DNA from: Pilatotrama ljubarskyi
Taxonomy: Eukaryota; Basidiomycota; Agaricomycetes; Polyporales; Polyporaceae
Direction: 5' to 3'
DNA: 41,573 bases
Assembly: GCA_022385805.1 (NCBI GenBank)
Contig: MU277697.1
Location: 288,859-330,431, forward strand
Position 1 is the stretch's first letter. Each line of letters starts with the position of its first letter. Positions 31,563-41,482 of this stretch are shown here, piece by piece. The position numbers and the translations under genes are program-made. A model generated the notes under the pieces. The model was given only the letters and a program-made list of their open reading frames with translations, had not been told where the DNA came from and searched no databases.

Positions 31563-32837
31563 CTACGACAGCGCACAGCGCGCGACTGCTACGTACTCGC
31601 CCTCGGGGCCCCAGCTCCCCATCTCGCAGATCTGCACCTCGTCGATGCCCCACTCGCCAAAGTCGACCGCCACGGGCCCCCTCCTCGCTCGTCCCCGTTC
31701 TGTCGCTGCCGCCACCGCCGCCTCTGCCTCCTGCGCGAGCACCGCCTTCAGCGCCTCCGACGTCAGAATCGCTGGATACGAGAACGGCGTCCGCGTTCTT
31801 CCGCGCGGCTTGCGGTAGATCGTGTTCACCACCGTGCAATGCAGCTTACAGTTCCTCTTGAGTCAGCCGCTCGCTCTCGGTCCGCCCGCTCTCGTCGCGA
31901 CGTACCTTCAGGGGTCGACCCTCGTCCACCAGCAGTCCTGCTTGCTTGAAAGCCTCCACGATCACATCTGCACCGGAGCCTCAGCACAATACCCGGATCG
32001 ACGGCTTGACCGACTCACCTGCCACCCTCTTCAGCCTTTTCGCGCTCTCCCCGTCCACCGCGGGTCCGAGCCACATCACATGTGCTCTCTCGTCGTCTCG
32101 TCGCTCGGGCTTCATGATGTCCATCCTGTCGAGCTTCACGCGCAGTGGCTCCTGTCCCAGGATCTCCGCGATCTTCGGCTTCAGCTCCTGCAGCACTTGC
32201 TTGGCTGCCTCTAGTGTTGGCCGAGGTTTCTCTTGTCCTGCTTGGGTCGGCGCCTGGGACACGTCGGCAGTCGCAGGCGCGTCCTCGTCGAGGTCGAGGG
32301 ACATCACGCCTAGCGTAAAGTGCATACGACGAGGAGGGATGACCACCGTCGCATCTAGCCCGGGGATCGCCGGCGAGGCCGCGAGCAGCGCGTCGGTGAA
32401 CGTCTTCATTCGTTCCTGCAGATCGACGTGGTGACCCTGTATCGCGGCCGGGTCAGAGCGGTCGAGCGGGAGCGCACGGCTACACGTACGATAGGCAGCG
32501 CGATGACTAGATGATATATGTGTTAGCTTGTGAGTGATCTGCTCTTGGAGCCAAGGCTCTTACAGTGTGTGAGGCGGGGCTTTGGTACTTTCTCCTTGGG
32601 CGGCCTTCCGCTTGCAGGCGCCTCGCCCGCAGATGCACCAGCTTCCCCTTCGCCAGCCTGAGGTTCCGGCGCACCTCCACGTCCGCGTCCGCGCCCTCTA
32701 CCTCTTCCGCTGCTACGCCCGCGCCCATGTCCGTGACCGCGTCCACGTCCTCGCCCGCTCCCGCCGCGGTCGCTCACTTGTGCTCTCTGGCTGGTGACGT
32801 CAGCGGTCGCTGTACTGGTAGGCGCGTTGTCGCTCAT
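31563..32837 (-). CDS. AKAP7/ASCC1-like 2H phosphoesterase with RG-rich N-terminus
   Basis: Five exons (32837-32564, 32506-32490, 32436-32019, 31967-31906, 31856-31563) encode 354 residues; exon 2 is a 17-nt microexon. Residues ~20-60 are a run of RG and GRGRG repeats, an RNA-binding RGG-like tail. The rest is the AKAP7 2'5' RNA-ligase-like domain: RLTHFIALPIGHH, the first 2H motif MHFTLGVM, and the second 2H motif LHCTVVNTIY, followed by a C-terminal FGEWGIDEVQICEMG. In animals this domain is the C-terminal half of ASCC1, a partner of the ASCC3 helicase in alkylation repair and transcription; no KH domain is present here. The active site needs both HxTx motifs and both are kept, so a 2H-type RNA phosphodiesterase or ligase-like activity is plausible. 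Substrate unknown. Confidence 0.85.
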
Positions 32838-35529
32838 GAAGATGGTTTCGAGCCTGTAGAGTTCCTGGCGTATGTGGATAGCACGCGCTGCAGCGAGACT
32901 TGAAGTAGTCGTGAGTGTAGCTAGAACGCCGCGGTGCATGAACGAGTCCAAGAGGTGAGGTGCACGCGATCGAAGGATCTGACCTTCTCCGGGTGGTCGG
33001 TCCGACAACCGCGAGCCTTTCCGGTCAAGATCCCAGCCAACAGCGTCGATCAAAGGAAGAGAGACGCAGTCGGTCGGATACCTGCGTATGCATCCATTGC
33101 GTTTCTCAGACACGACATGGCCGCTGCAGGCATGTTCGCACTCGGACGTAGATCCTGGGGCTCACTTGAGCAGTTACAAGGGCATGTCTCACCTCTCTCA
33201 TCGTACCTGATACAAACGGTCGTACTCGTGTCCCTTCTATTCAGGTCGCGGCCAGCCAACGTACTGTCCCTGTACCTGACTCATACTCATGCTCTACGGA
33301 GAGACAACTCGCCTTGTACTTTCGCTCTTGGGAAGGACAGAGTCACGTTTCGTGGAGGACTTCATGTAGCGAATCGCGCCAACGATACGGCGTTCACTGC
33401 GCTTCGAAGGCCACGTTATACTCACATGTGATCAATGTCAGGAGCGGTCTCGACTGGCTCAAAGTCATCGTAGATGGACTGATCAGAGCATGGCATTGCA
33501 GCAAGTGCACGATGAAGACGAACCGTAGCCGAGTCCTCCCGTACGATCCTTCGGTCGCTTTGGAGCGATAGGTCGGCTTGACGGCTCGGAATGTCGCTCC
33601 AGCTGGAGAACCCGCTCCTCAGCTCAGGCCAGTCATGTGTGAAGCACCTGAGGGCGCGCACTGGGGCGGTGGCCGAACCTAGACGATGGCGTCAGCGAGT
33701 AGGACTCAGTGTTGAGCAGTATCGCTGACGACACGCACACCGTCGAAGACGAGTCGGTGATGCGTGCGAGAGCGCGCTACGATAGTGCGGAGTGCGTACA
33801 ACCCCCGGAGACACGGCCTGCTAAACGATGATGAAGAAGGGCGCGGTCGGGCTGTGTGTCAGCGCTCCAGGTGCAGGTCCCCGAAGCCGGTGGGTTGGCG
33901 GTCCTCAGGGCTGGCATGCAGTACGAGCCGTGTGGCTGGAGAATTAATGGGATGGGCGTAGTGCAGATCGAAGTCTTCGCGCTGTGGACGGCCGAGCGCT
34001 CGAGGGAATCTGGCCGCGACGAATGTGGAACGTGGACGTGTGGGCGCCGGGACCGACGGATCCTCCGTGTGCATCGGAGATTGGGGTGTTGTGACCGGGG
34101 TAGTGCATACTGGGTCTGGATGGTCGTGCGGCTGGGTTGAGGCCAAGCGTGTCGGGGCTCGACGAGAGGTAGTGTAGACCGCAGTGATATGCTGGCACTC
34201 CGGTGTCCCTCTGATGGTCGGAATGGCGAGCGACACGTACGAAGGCCCGTGGGCGTTGCGCTCGTTGAAGTAGGATCAGCGTCGGCCTGGGAGGGAGCGG
34301 GCAGTCGTCGCCGTGGCCAGCTCCGACGTGCAGGAGCAAGAAGGGTGTGCATTCGCCGGAAGGCTTAAGCGATGTACATCACAACGGCAAAGGAGGCGGT
34401 AGAATGTTTACCGCTGGTCGACGAGGGTCAAGCAGGAGAGCGCGTTTTCGAAGCTGCAGATGTTACTGCGATGACTATGCACGCCAGCGCGACCTCGGAT
34501 GGTGGCACCCGAGGCAACACTCCGTCACAGAAAGAAATATACGGGAGTTGAACTGCATCGTCCGGGGTTTCATATGACACGGTAAGTACTGATACTGGAG
34601 GGTGTCGAGGGTAGGAACAGCGCTCAGGTGAGAATCCGGCCGAAGCGGGCTCACTCGGCCTGCAGCGTATTCATCAACCAGATGGACTCATGTCCGTCCA
34701 CGGCGGGCTCTCGAGACAGCGAGCGTGCAGAGGCAGGTAAGATGAGTACGAGGGCTGAATGTGTGGTAGGAAAGCGATGGTCGAGTAGAAGGCAAACGGT
34801 GATTGCGAGAACGGGGTGCGGAGGAGGCGGTGCTGCTGCTCAGGGGCACAATACACATCCTAGCCGACACAATGTACCGGCCTCGTTTACCCGACACCGT
34901 CCCCGCAACTCAACGCCAGCAAACAGTTCGCGTCGCTGCAAGGCCGGGCAGCTCGACTTTAGTAATGATATATTTTGTATGGGAAGCGGAAGGGGGAGAG
35001 GTATGGAGAGGGGGCGCGGGTGAATCTGGAGTGGATCTTGGGCTGCGAGAGTTCCGGAGACGGCCAACGACGCCCTCGTCCGCCACACTCGCCTTAAGGT
35101 CTCCCATGACCACGCCCTCCGTTCCTTTCCCTCGCTCTCCTTCGCTCTCTCTCCCACCACTCGAGCACGCCCTGGACGCTCTCGACGTCTCGTAACTGCT
35201 CCTGCCTGCATGCTCACCTTCTCGGACGACACGCACTTCCCGCGTGCTTGGAAAGGAAAGGCCAGGGCACCCACGGCGGACCTCCATGTCCGTGACGAGG
35301 GCGCAGGTGGCCCGGACGGCAGCGTCATTCCCCTCCAGCTTCTCCCAGAGTCCGCCTACCAGTCGTGAGTCCTTTTGGCTTTAGCTCGTCCTTCTTGCTC
35401 CCCCGCTCGCTTTCCCTCGACCCGGGGATGGCCCGCTCTTTGCGGACTGCACCCGCAACCATTCAGCGTGCAGTCTACCGCAAGTATCACGCCCGGCGAC
35501 TCTTCATACAACGCACTTGACCCTTCTAG
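32838..35529. other. long gene-poor interval
   Basis: About 2.7 kb with no gene I can defend. A minus-strand frame at 33859-34236 reads protein-like (FDLHYAHPINSPATRLVLHAS) but is closed upstream by a stop and has no clear splice partner; it may be the end of a degenerate gene. A plus frame from ATG 35210 has coding-like composition and ends at a GTGAGT donor near 35367; it may be a 5' exon of the aspartic protease, but the phase does not match. Promoters of the phosphoesterase gene lie at the left edge. Confidence 0.4.
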
Positions 35530-37917
35530 TATGCCAACATCACGCCGCAACCCAGCCCGTCGTCTTGCGCCTCGTCCGTACGCATCAGCGCCGCTCCGTC
35601 CCCCCCTTGCATCCGTGCCACCTGCGTCGCTTGCAGCCTACCAGTATCGACCTTGCTAACGCGCCGAACAGCGTATACGTCGCGCCCATCTACGTCGGCC
35701 CTAATCACAACAAGTACCTTCTCCAGGTAGACACAGGCTCCTCAGATCTGGTGAGCCCCGCCGTTTCCGTCCCCCTCACCTGCCACCCTGACGCTCTGTC
35801 CAGTGGATCGCGTCCACAGCATGCTCCTCATCCGCTTGTAACGACGTTGGCGGCAATCGCTATGACCCCTCCCAGGCTCTCCCAACCGGCCAGTCGCTCG
35901 AAATCGACTACGCCGAAGGCCAGGCATACGGTCCCGTCGTATGGGATAGCGTACAGCTAGGCGGTTACGGCATCGACCACCAGGCACTCAGTAAGCACCC
36001 CTCTCCACTTTTCCCCGCCCCTCCCTCACCTGCCCTCCAGTCGCCGCTAGCACCGTCAACGCGGAGCCGCTCTCATCCGACTTCGCCGGCGTCCTTGGCC
36101 TTGCCCTCCCCCTCAACTCCCTCATCGCCCAGAAGATCCCACCCACAACCTCCGACGCCCCAGACGGCGCCGCTCTCTCCTCCAACCTCTTCGGCATCAC
36201 CCCCGTCAACACCGCGCCCCCCGCCCGCTTCCTCTCCCTCGCCCTCGAACGCCCAGGCTCCGACCGCGTCTCCTCCACTTTGGGCATCGGCCGCCATCCC
36301 GCCGATCTCGTCCCCGATCCCTCCAAAATCCAGTACTCGACGACCGTCGCCGAGATGGTCGGGTCGCTCTGGTGGCAGGCCCGCGTCCGCGCTATCACCG
36401 TGTACGTGAACGGTCAGCCGAAGCCCGTCTCGTTGCCGTCTTCCATCACTGGAACGCACGGCCTACCCTCTGCCATCCTCGACTCCGGCGTGCCCCTCAT
36501 CATCGCCTCTCCCAGCATCACCTACGGCATCTACGGCGCGATGGGATACTCGCCTGCTGCGGACGGCAATGGTATGTCTCTTCTCTTGGCGCTCTCCGCT
36601 GCTCGCTGACGCCTCGCAGTGTATGTTCCCTGCAACAGCCCGCTTAACATCACGATCACCCTCGACGACCGCTCCGAAATCCCCCTCCACCCGCTTGACC
36701 TCTCCTACTTCCCCCCCGACGACCCCTCCGCGGAAAACTGCATCGGCGCCATCCAGACGCCAGACCACATCGGCCTCTCCCTCACCCAGGCCGACATGAT
36801 CCTCGGCGTCCCCTTTCTCCGCAACACCTACACCGTCCTCGGCTATGACCCGCCCGCCACCAACGGCTCCTTCCCGCCCAACACCGGCGCTTCGCAGCGC
36901 ATCCAGCCCCGCCTCGGCCTCATGTCCCTCACCGACCCCGCCACCGCCGCCGACGAGTTCCACCAGGTGCGCGTGCTCAAGCAACCCCTCACGTCCTCCT
37001 CCGGATCGGGCGCCAGCTCCGGCGCCGCGCAACAGCCGACCAAGAAGGGCCTCTCGGTGGGCATCGAGGTGCTCATCGGCCTCCTCGGCTTCTTTGGCCT
37101 CTGCTTCGTGCTGTTCGGCGCCCGCCTCGTATACATGAAGCGCAGGTGGGTGCGTCAGCGCAAGTCGCTCGCGGCCGCGGACGGCGCGAGCGGGGACTCG
37201 AAAGAGGCCTCGTACGTACTCAACGAACTCGGGTACTACCCTGCGCGCAGCAAGTCCCACTCGAGCGAGCCGTCCGAGGACGAGCTCCGGATGAAGCGCT
37301 ACGAGGACTACAAGCGCCGCCGAGACCTCGAGTCGCAGTACACGGACGACACCTCGACGACGCGCGTCGCTGCGGACGACGCCGCGGACGAGTTCGGCGC
37401 GCTCAACACGAAGACGCGGGGGGAGTCGCCCGAGGCGCGTTTCCGCGACCCGTGGGGCGACACGCTCGTCGGCGGTCGAACGCCGCCGCTCACTCCTCTG
37501 CCGTCCTCTCCTCCGCTTGTGGATGAGCTCACGCTTCCGCCACCGACCGCTCGCAGGTCGTCGTACGCTCTATCCCATCAACGCACGCTCAGCGGCGGCC
37601 CGAGCCCGACCGCGCCCCTCCTTGCGCACGCGCGTACGCACTCGAACGAGTTGCGCGACTCGGGGGACATCGCCGAGTTTGGGATGCCTGGCACGCGAGG
37701 GGAGGAACGCCCGCAGAGCATGGCGGGCATAGGTACGTCCGGACGGAGCGCGCGACTGGGCAGCGCGGGTAGTAGGTCTGCGCTGCAGCTCCCGCCGTCC
37801 CCCTTGCTGAGCCCTCAAGATCGTCGAGCGACCTCACCGTCGAGGCGGGTCAGCAGCCCGCTCGGGAGCCCGCGGAACGACTCGCGCGTGTCGGTTGTGG
37901 GCCATGGGGATTCTTGA
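35530..37917 (+). CDS. membrane-anchored A1 aspartic protease (5' end unresolved)
   Basis: Clear exons are 35530-35750, 35804-35990, 36041-36571 and 36620-37917; introns are 48-53 nt. Two catalytic motifs are present: VDTGSSDLW (split by the intron at 35751) and LDSGVPLI at about 36478. The pepsin-like fold is followed by a Ser/Gly linker, one membrane span (EVLIGLLGFFGLCFVLFGAR, ~37066-37125), a KRR stop-transfer and a long Ser/Pro-rich cytosolic tail. This matches the yapsin-like or CTSD-type surface proteases that work at the cell wall. The second active site lacks the Thr of DTG, but DSG is common in fungal enzymes. No signal peptide exon was found; the start given is an acceptor site (TTCTAG), not an initiation codon. 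A run of seven C near 35600 lies where frames change, so a base error there is possible. Confidence 0.8.
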
Positions 37918-38480
37918 GCCCCGCGTGCGTCCATGCTTCTCTGTGCATATATCTTACTTGCTTCTACCTCGTTCTCTCACTGTCTTTGGGTACCCGTCGT
38001 CGGACTCTGTGGGCTGCGTGCCGGACTGCATTGTATTTTTACCGCCGCACATGGACTCGTCTCTCGTTTGCTCACACGCACCCCATTACTCGCTCCTTGC
38101 CCGCCCTCACCGACAGTCGCTCGTGGATTTGTCCGTATATGTCGCCCTTTTACGCGACGAGTGCTTAGTATAGTAGTTCTCGTAGTGCTTGTACTCTCCC
38201 GCCTTGCTCCCGCTTCGAGCGGCGACATTCTATGGCATGCTGTACCACATTCGCCTATCACATACGAGGTCTCGGCATGCGAAGTGGTGAGCGATACCAC
38301 GGGAGCAAACGCGGTTGCTGTTGAGGAGTCCCGGGAGACAAGTACACTTGAGGTTACAGCAAATTCGGAAATGGATGAGAATGACAGGTCAACTTTCTTC
38401 TGAGTCCGACGACGTCAAGCTTCCGACCGATCTTCCAGCACCTAACCGTCCCACGGTCCGGGTCAGATTAGGCGGAATGG
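37918..38480. other. 3' flank of aspartic protease
   Basis: This is AT-richer than the gene and likely 3' UTR plus spacer. A plus frame at 37933-38403 is open over 156 codons, but runs straight out of the 3' UTR and has no motif. Confidence 0.4.
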
Positions 38481-38973
38481 TGCAATTGGACCATGCTGCC
38501 TAATAAGGCCCTTCTCCCTTGCGGGTCGAAAGCGCGAATAATTCCAAGCACAACGGGAAAACCCGGTATTCGAGTGTTCGGGAATCCGTGGGAATTACGC
38601 ATGGATCTTATCAATCCGTTCTTGTCCCTCTTCCGTTCCTGACAGACGGACAGTTTAACATTCATGCCAGTTCCCCATCGTAGGAGGCAGTAACAAGGTT
38701 CTATAAAGATACCAATCCCCGCGATCAAAGGGAGAAAGAACATGATATGTAAACATTCCGGCCGATTGCCGACCCAAAGAAATGTACGGGACCGTTCAAC
38801 ATCCTTACACATTCCCCATGGTGTCCCCTCGATTTCCTTGAGCTCTGCAAGCGACCGAAGCGTTAAAGCAAGACGCCAAAGGGCTCGAAACGATCACCGG
38901 TCGGGGTCACACAAAGGGAAGCCAAGGTGACAAACAATTGCCACTGCACAGAAAATGTATAGTACATGATTAG
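38481..38973. other. compositionally distinct spacer before the LTR
   Basis: This stretch is visibly lower in GC than the genes around it. A minus-strand frame at 38812-38468 has a hydrophobic run (IMFFLPLIAGIGIFIEPCYCLL) but no family I recognise. It may be an old insertion. Confidence 0.35.
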
Positions 38974-39013
38974 TGTTAGGACGCGTGCCGTAGTCGGCGA
39001 GCAGACGGAGTAA

Positions 39014-39033
39014 CGGAGTTCCGGAGTTCCGGA
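39014..39033. repeat. tandem CGGAGTTCC units
   Basis: Two direct CGGAGTTCC units inside the LTR, followed by further CGGA/TCCGG half-units. Confidence 0.7.
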
Positions 39034-39287
39034 CGGAGTCCGGCTACAGCACGGGGGGTGGGGACTTCGGCGAAGTTATTAACAACGCCCTGAGCGATCT
39101 CGTCTAGTGTCCCCTATTTACAAGAGGGCACCGAAAAGGAGGCGGAGGAGAGACGGGGTTCCGACGGGGTCACGGAAAGAAGGGAAGTGGATTGCGGACA
39201 AGTACAGAGGGATCCGAGGGTAAGCCGGTAAGTAACGAGGTAACAACGAGGTGTCCGAACTGAGGCAAACGCTACTACCAGCTCGGC

Positions 39288-39295
39288 TATTTATA
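39288..39295 (-). promoter_or_regulatory. TATA box of the LTR
   Basis: TATAAATA on the minus strand inside the LTR, in the element's sense orientation. Confidence 0.6.
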
Positions 39296-39340
39296 CTAAG
39301 TGGGCCCGACAGATAAGGAAGGACCCTACGTCATAGTCGT

Positions 39341-39359
39341 CGGAGTTCCAGGAACTCCG
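39341..39359. repeat. perfect palindrome CGG-N13-CCG
   Basis: CGGAGTTCC and its exact reverse complement GGAACTCCG flank one A. Located in the LTR. Confidence 0.85.
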
Positions 39360-39479
39360 AGGCCTAATGACGCAAGACAAGAGAAAGGGATAAACTGACA
39401 AGAAGAGATATGACGTCAATGAAGAAAAGGCGCGAAGACTACTAAGGAAGGAAAGCACGGACGTCCAAGGAAGTCCCAT

Positions 39480-39503
39480 CCGGAACTCCTGCCGGAGTTC
39501 CGG
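39480..39503. repeat. perfect inverted repeat CGG-N16-CCG
   Basis: CCGGAACTCC and GGAGTTCCGG are separated by TGCC, near the LTR edge that faces the antisense gene. Confidence 0.85.
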
Positions 39504-39539
39504 CGGAGGTCACGTTCCCTGGTGGCACGGATCGTGACA

Positions 39540-39552
39540 GTGCCCCCCACCT
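39540..39552 (-). other. polypurine tract
   Basis: The minus strand reads AGGTGGGGGGCAC immediately before the LTR TGTCACG. This is the position and composition expected for the plus-strand primer of an LTR retroelement, and it fixes the element's orientation. Confidence 0.65.
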
Positions 39553-39623
39553 AGGCCCGAGCCCCCGAGGGCCATCACGTGACCCTGGGAACCAGGACAC
39601 GATGCAGGGTCGGAAACCCGTCG

Positions 39624-39631
39624 GGGTATAA
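39624..39631 (+). promoter_or_regulatory. TATA-like box of the antisense gene
   Basis: GTATAAGTA occurs about 85 bp before the ATG at 39714 on the plus strand, suggesting the antisense gene has its own promoter between LTR and coding region. Confidence 0.45.
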
Positions 39632-39713
39632 GTACTGTGCGAACAGGCTCCCGGGCCCAAACAACTCTTTCCTCCTGCCCCCCACCATTTCCACCAGCAG
39701 CGTCATCACCGAC

Positions 39714-40700
39714 ATGCCCGCCCCATCTGGTTCCCAGTCGCGGAAGTCCGCCGCGGAGCGCCTGGCGGAGGCCCAGGCCGAAATGGCCCGTTTGCAGGAG
39801 GAGGCCCGAGCGGAGGCGGAGGCGGAGCGGAAGGCCGAGGAGGAGCGGAAGGCGGAGGAGGCGCGGAAGGCCGAGGCGGATCGGAAAGCCGCGGAGGAAG
39901 CGCGCAAGCGCGCGGCGGAGGGAAGTCCGGAGGTCGAGGAGGTCGAAGGGCCGAAGAAGAAGAGGGCGAAGAAGGGTAAGGGGAAGGGTAAGGCGCGGGC
40001 GGACGAGGACAAAGACGAGGAGGAGGAGGAGTCCGGGCAGAAGAAGCCCGTTGTCTTGGTGGCATCCAGGTGAGTCCGCGGAGTTACGGCGGAGTTCCCT
40101 GCTAACATGTCCTATAGCGTCGCCTGCGACCCGTGTCGGCGGGTGGGTGCCCCCTGCCTGTACCAGCAGGGCGGGAAGCACCGTTCGTGCTTCCCTTGCT
40201 CCAGCAAGAAGGCGAAGTGCGAGACGGACGGACATCCGTCCAACGGACCCACGCTCGCGCCCTCCCAGCAGGCCGGCGGCTCTGGCGGGAACTCCGGCCC
40301 CGACTCGCCCTTCAACCACCGCGCTTGGTCGGCGAACCCGAGCACTGCCGGCCGATTAACCGGCGAGGAGCTGCTCAACACGCTCCTCGTCGAGGTGCAG
40401 CACCTCCGACGCGACCACACCCGCACGCAGGAGGTTCTCCGGGACGCCCGGGCTGACGTGCGGGAACTCCGGGACAGCTTCTACTTCCTGAGGCTGGACC
40501 GGGACCACCTCCGTGAACGACAGGCCGCCCTCGACGCCTACTTCGACTGGCTCAGGGAGGAGATGAGCGAGGCGGAGGCCGGTGACGAGGAGTTCGTCGC
40601 GGACCTCTCCGAGTCCGGGTCGGGGGAGGAAGCGGAGGAAGAGGGAATGGGCGGAGATCCGGAGGGCGAGGAGGAAGATGAGGGGGCGGAAGCGGCGTGA
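39714..40700 (+). CDS. Zn2Cys6-like coiled-coil protein, antisense in the retroelement
   Basis: Two exons, 39714-40069 and 40118-40700, join over a 48-nt intron (GTGAGT, branch GCTAAC, acceptor TATAG) into 312 residues. Residues ~10-75 form a charged Ala/Glu/Lys/Arg coiled coil; KKKRAKKGKGKGKAR is a likely nuclear signal. Then six cysteines appear as C-X2-C-X6-C-X10-C-X2-C-X6-C (starting ACDPCRR), which fits the fungal Zn(II)2Cys6 DNA-binding cluster. A second heptad-like segment (LLNTLLVEVQHLRRD...) and an acidic tail follow. The layout of zinc cluster, coiled coil and acidic region resembles a transcription factor. It lies between the pol stop and the LTR in the opposite direction to pol. 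A gag-like or zinc-knuckle role is the alternative, but the spacing does not fit CX2CX4HX4C. Confidence 0.8.
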
Positions 40701-40703
40701 GGG

Positions 40704-40724
40704 CGGAACTCCTTGGGAGTTCCG
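40704..40724. repeat. perfect inverted repeat CGG-N15-CCG
   Basis: CGGAACTCC and GGAGTTCCG are separated by TTG, a few bases after the stop of the antisense gene. It could also act as a hairpin terminator. Confidence 0.85.
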
Positions 40725-40864
40725 AGGACGTCCTAGCTACCGTAGATAGTAAAGTGGTAAAAGGTAGCAATAAAAGGCCATCAAGTAACTAAGAGAAGGG
40801 GCGATAACAGGGTAAAGAAGAGCGAACAACTAAGTAAGTATGAGGGTAGTACGTAAGAGTGCGG

Positions 40865-41430
40865 TTATAGGAGTCTCTCTAGGGGTCCAGGCTTGTGCGG
40901 GTAAGCCCGGTGGAAGTCCAAAACCAACTCCTGTGCGTGCCCGAGCTCCGTGGCTAAGATCCACGAAGTCTCTTCGTCCGTACCCCCGTACCCGGCCCAA
41001 CGGACCAAGTACAGGAGTTGGCAGGACTTCTGACGTCGGTCCAGCTTGGAGTCCAGGATCTCTGAGATCTCGTACTCCGGTTCTCCGTCGACTATGACAG
41101 GCGGCGGAGGCGGCTGTACGTGACCCGGAATTGCGTTCGGAGTTGTGGGCTCGAGCTGGGAGACGTGGAAGACCGGGTGGACGGCACGCATGGAGTCCGG
41201 AAGCTGAAGCGTATAGGAGTGCGTTCCGACCTTCGCTATGATCTCGAAGGGGCCTAGGAACTTCTCCGAAAGCTTCTTCGACGGTCGCGTAGTGCGGATG
41301 TGCTCGGCCTTCAGGTACACCGGATCTCCGACCTGGAAGTCCGGCGCGGGTAGGCGGTGCTTGTCGGCTTGTACTTGGTAGCGAGCCTGAGCTTCCGCGA
41401 TCTGCGACCGGAGGAGGGTTAGGGAGGGAG
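40865..41430 (-). CDS. Ty3/gypsy Pol C-terminus (integrase end plus chromodomain), partial
   Basis: The frame is open from the window side and stops at 40865. It reads the tail of a chromovirus Pol: QIAEAQARYQVQADKHR, DFQVGDPVYLKAEHIRT, KLSEKFLGPFEI, VHPVFHVSQLEP, then a chromodomain EYEISEILDSK...LLYLVRWAGY...ETSW. The chromodomain directs integration to chromatin marks. Upstream of about 41430 similarity to Pol ends at a hairpin, and the same frame meets a stop near 41533. Reverse transcriptase and RNase H are not in the window. Confidence 0.88.
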
Positions 41431-41431
41431 T

Positions 41432-41450
41432 GCCGACGCGAAGCGTCGGC
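41432..41450. repeat. perfect 8-bp hairpin at the Pol break
   Basis: GCCGACGC and GCGTCGGC flank a GAA loop. It abuts the point where Pol homology stops; the next base outward gives TG on the plus strand, as at an LTR end. Confidence 0.75.
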
Positions 41451-41482
41451 GCGACAGTAGTACTACGGGGGATGATGTGACG

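Larger units (their letters stand above)
38974..39539 (-). repeat. 3' LTR, 566 bp
   Basis: On the minus strand it starts TGTCACGATCC and ends CGTCCTAACA, with the TG..CA and TGT..ACA termini of retroviral-type LTRs. A TATAAATA box lies at 39295-39288. The LTR is rich in GGAACTCC/GGAGTTCC palindromes. The purine tract GGTGGGGGG directly precedes it. The second LTR is not in the window, so the ends are read from sequence signals, not from alignment. Confidence 0.75.
38974..41430 (-). mobile_element. 3' part of a Ty3/gypsy chromovirus, minus orientation
   Basis: Read on the minus strand the order is: integrase C-terminus with chromodomain (ending 40865), an antisense two-exon gene (39714-40700), a polypurine tract, and the 3' LTR (39539-38974). 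Pol homology ends at about 41430 against a short hairpin and a hammerhead ribozyme, so the element is interrupted or cut there; the 5' LTR, gag and most of pol are outside or lost. The LTR, TATA box and polypurine tract all agree on minus orientation. Confidence 0.8.

Noticed and set aside
33777..34352. Minus-strand frame of 191 codons
   Set aside because: Ser/Pro/Arg-rich, overlaps two other open frames on the same strand, no motif and no splice signal.
37933..38403. Plus-strand frame of 156 codons after the aspartic protease
   Set aside because: Starts within the 3' UTR, no homology or motif; likely chance.
39579..40073. Antisense gene of the retroelement as a classical Gag
   Set aside because: No major homology region or CCHC knuckle is visible, it runs opposite to Pol and has an intron; the Cys spacing fits a Zn2Cys6 cluster better.
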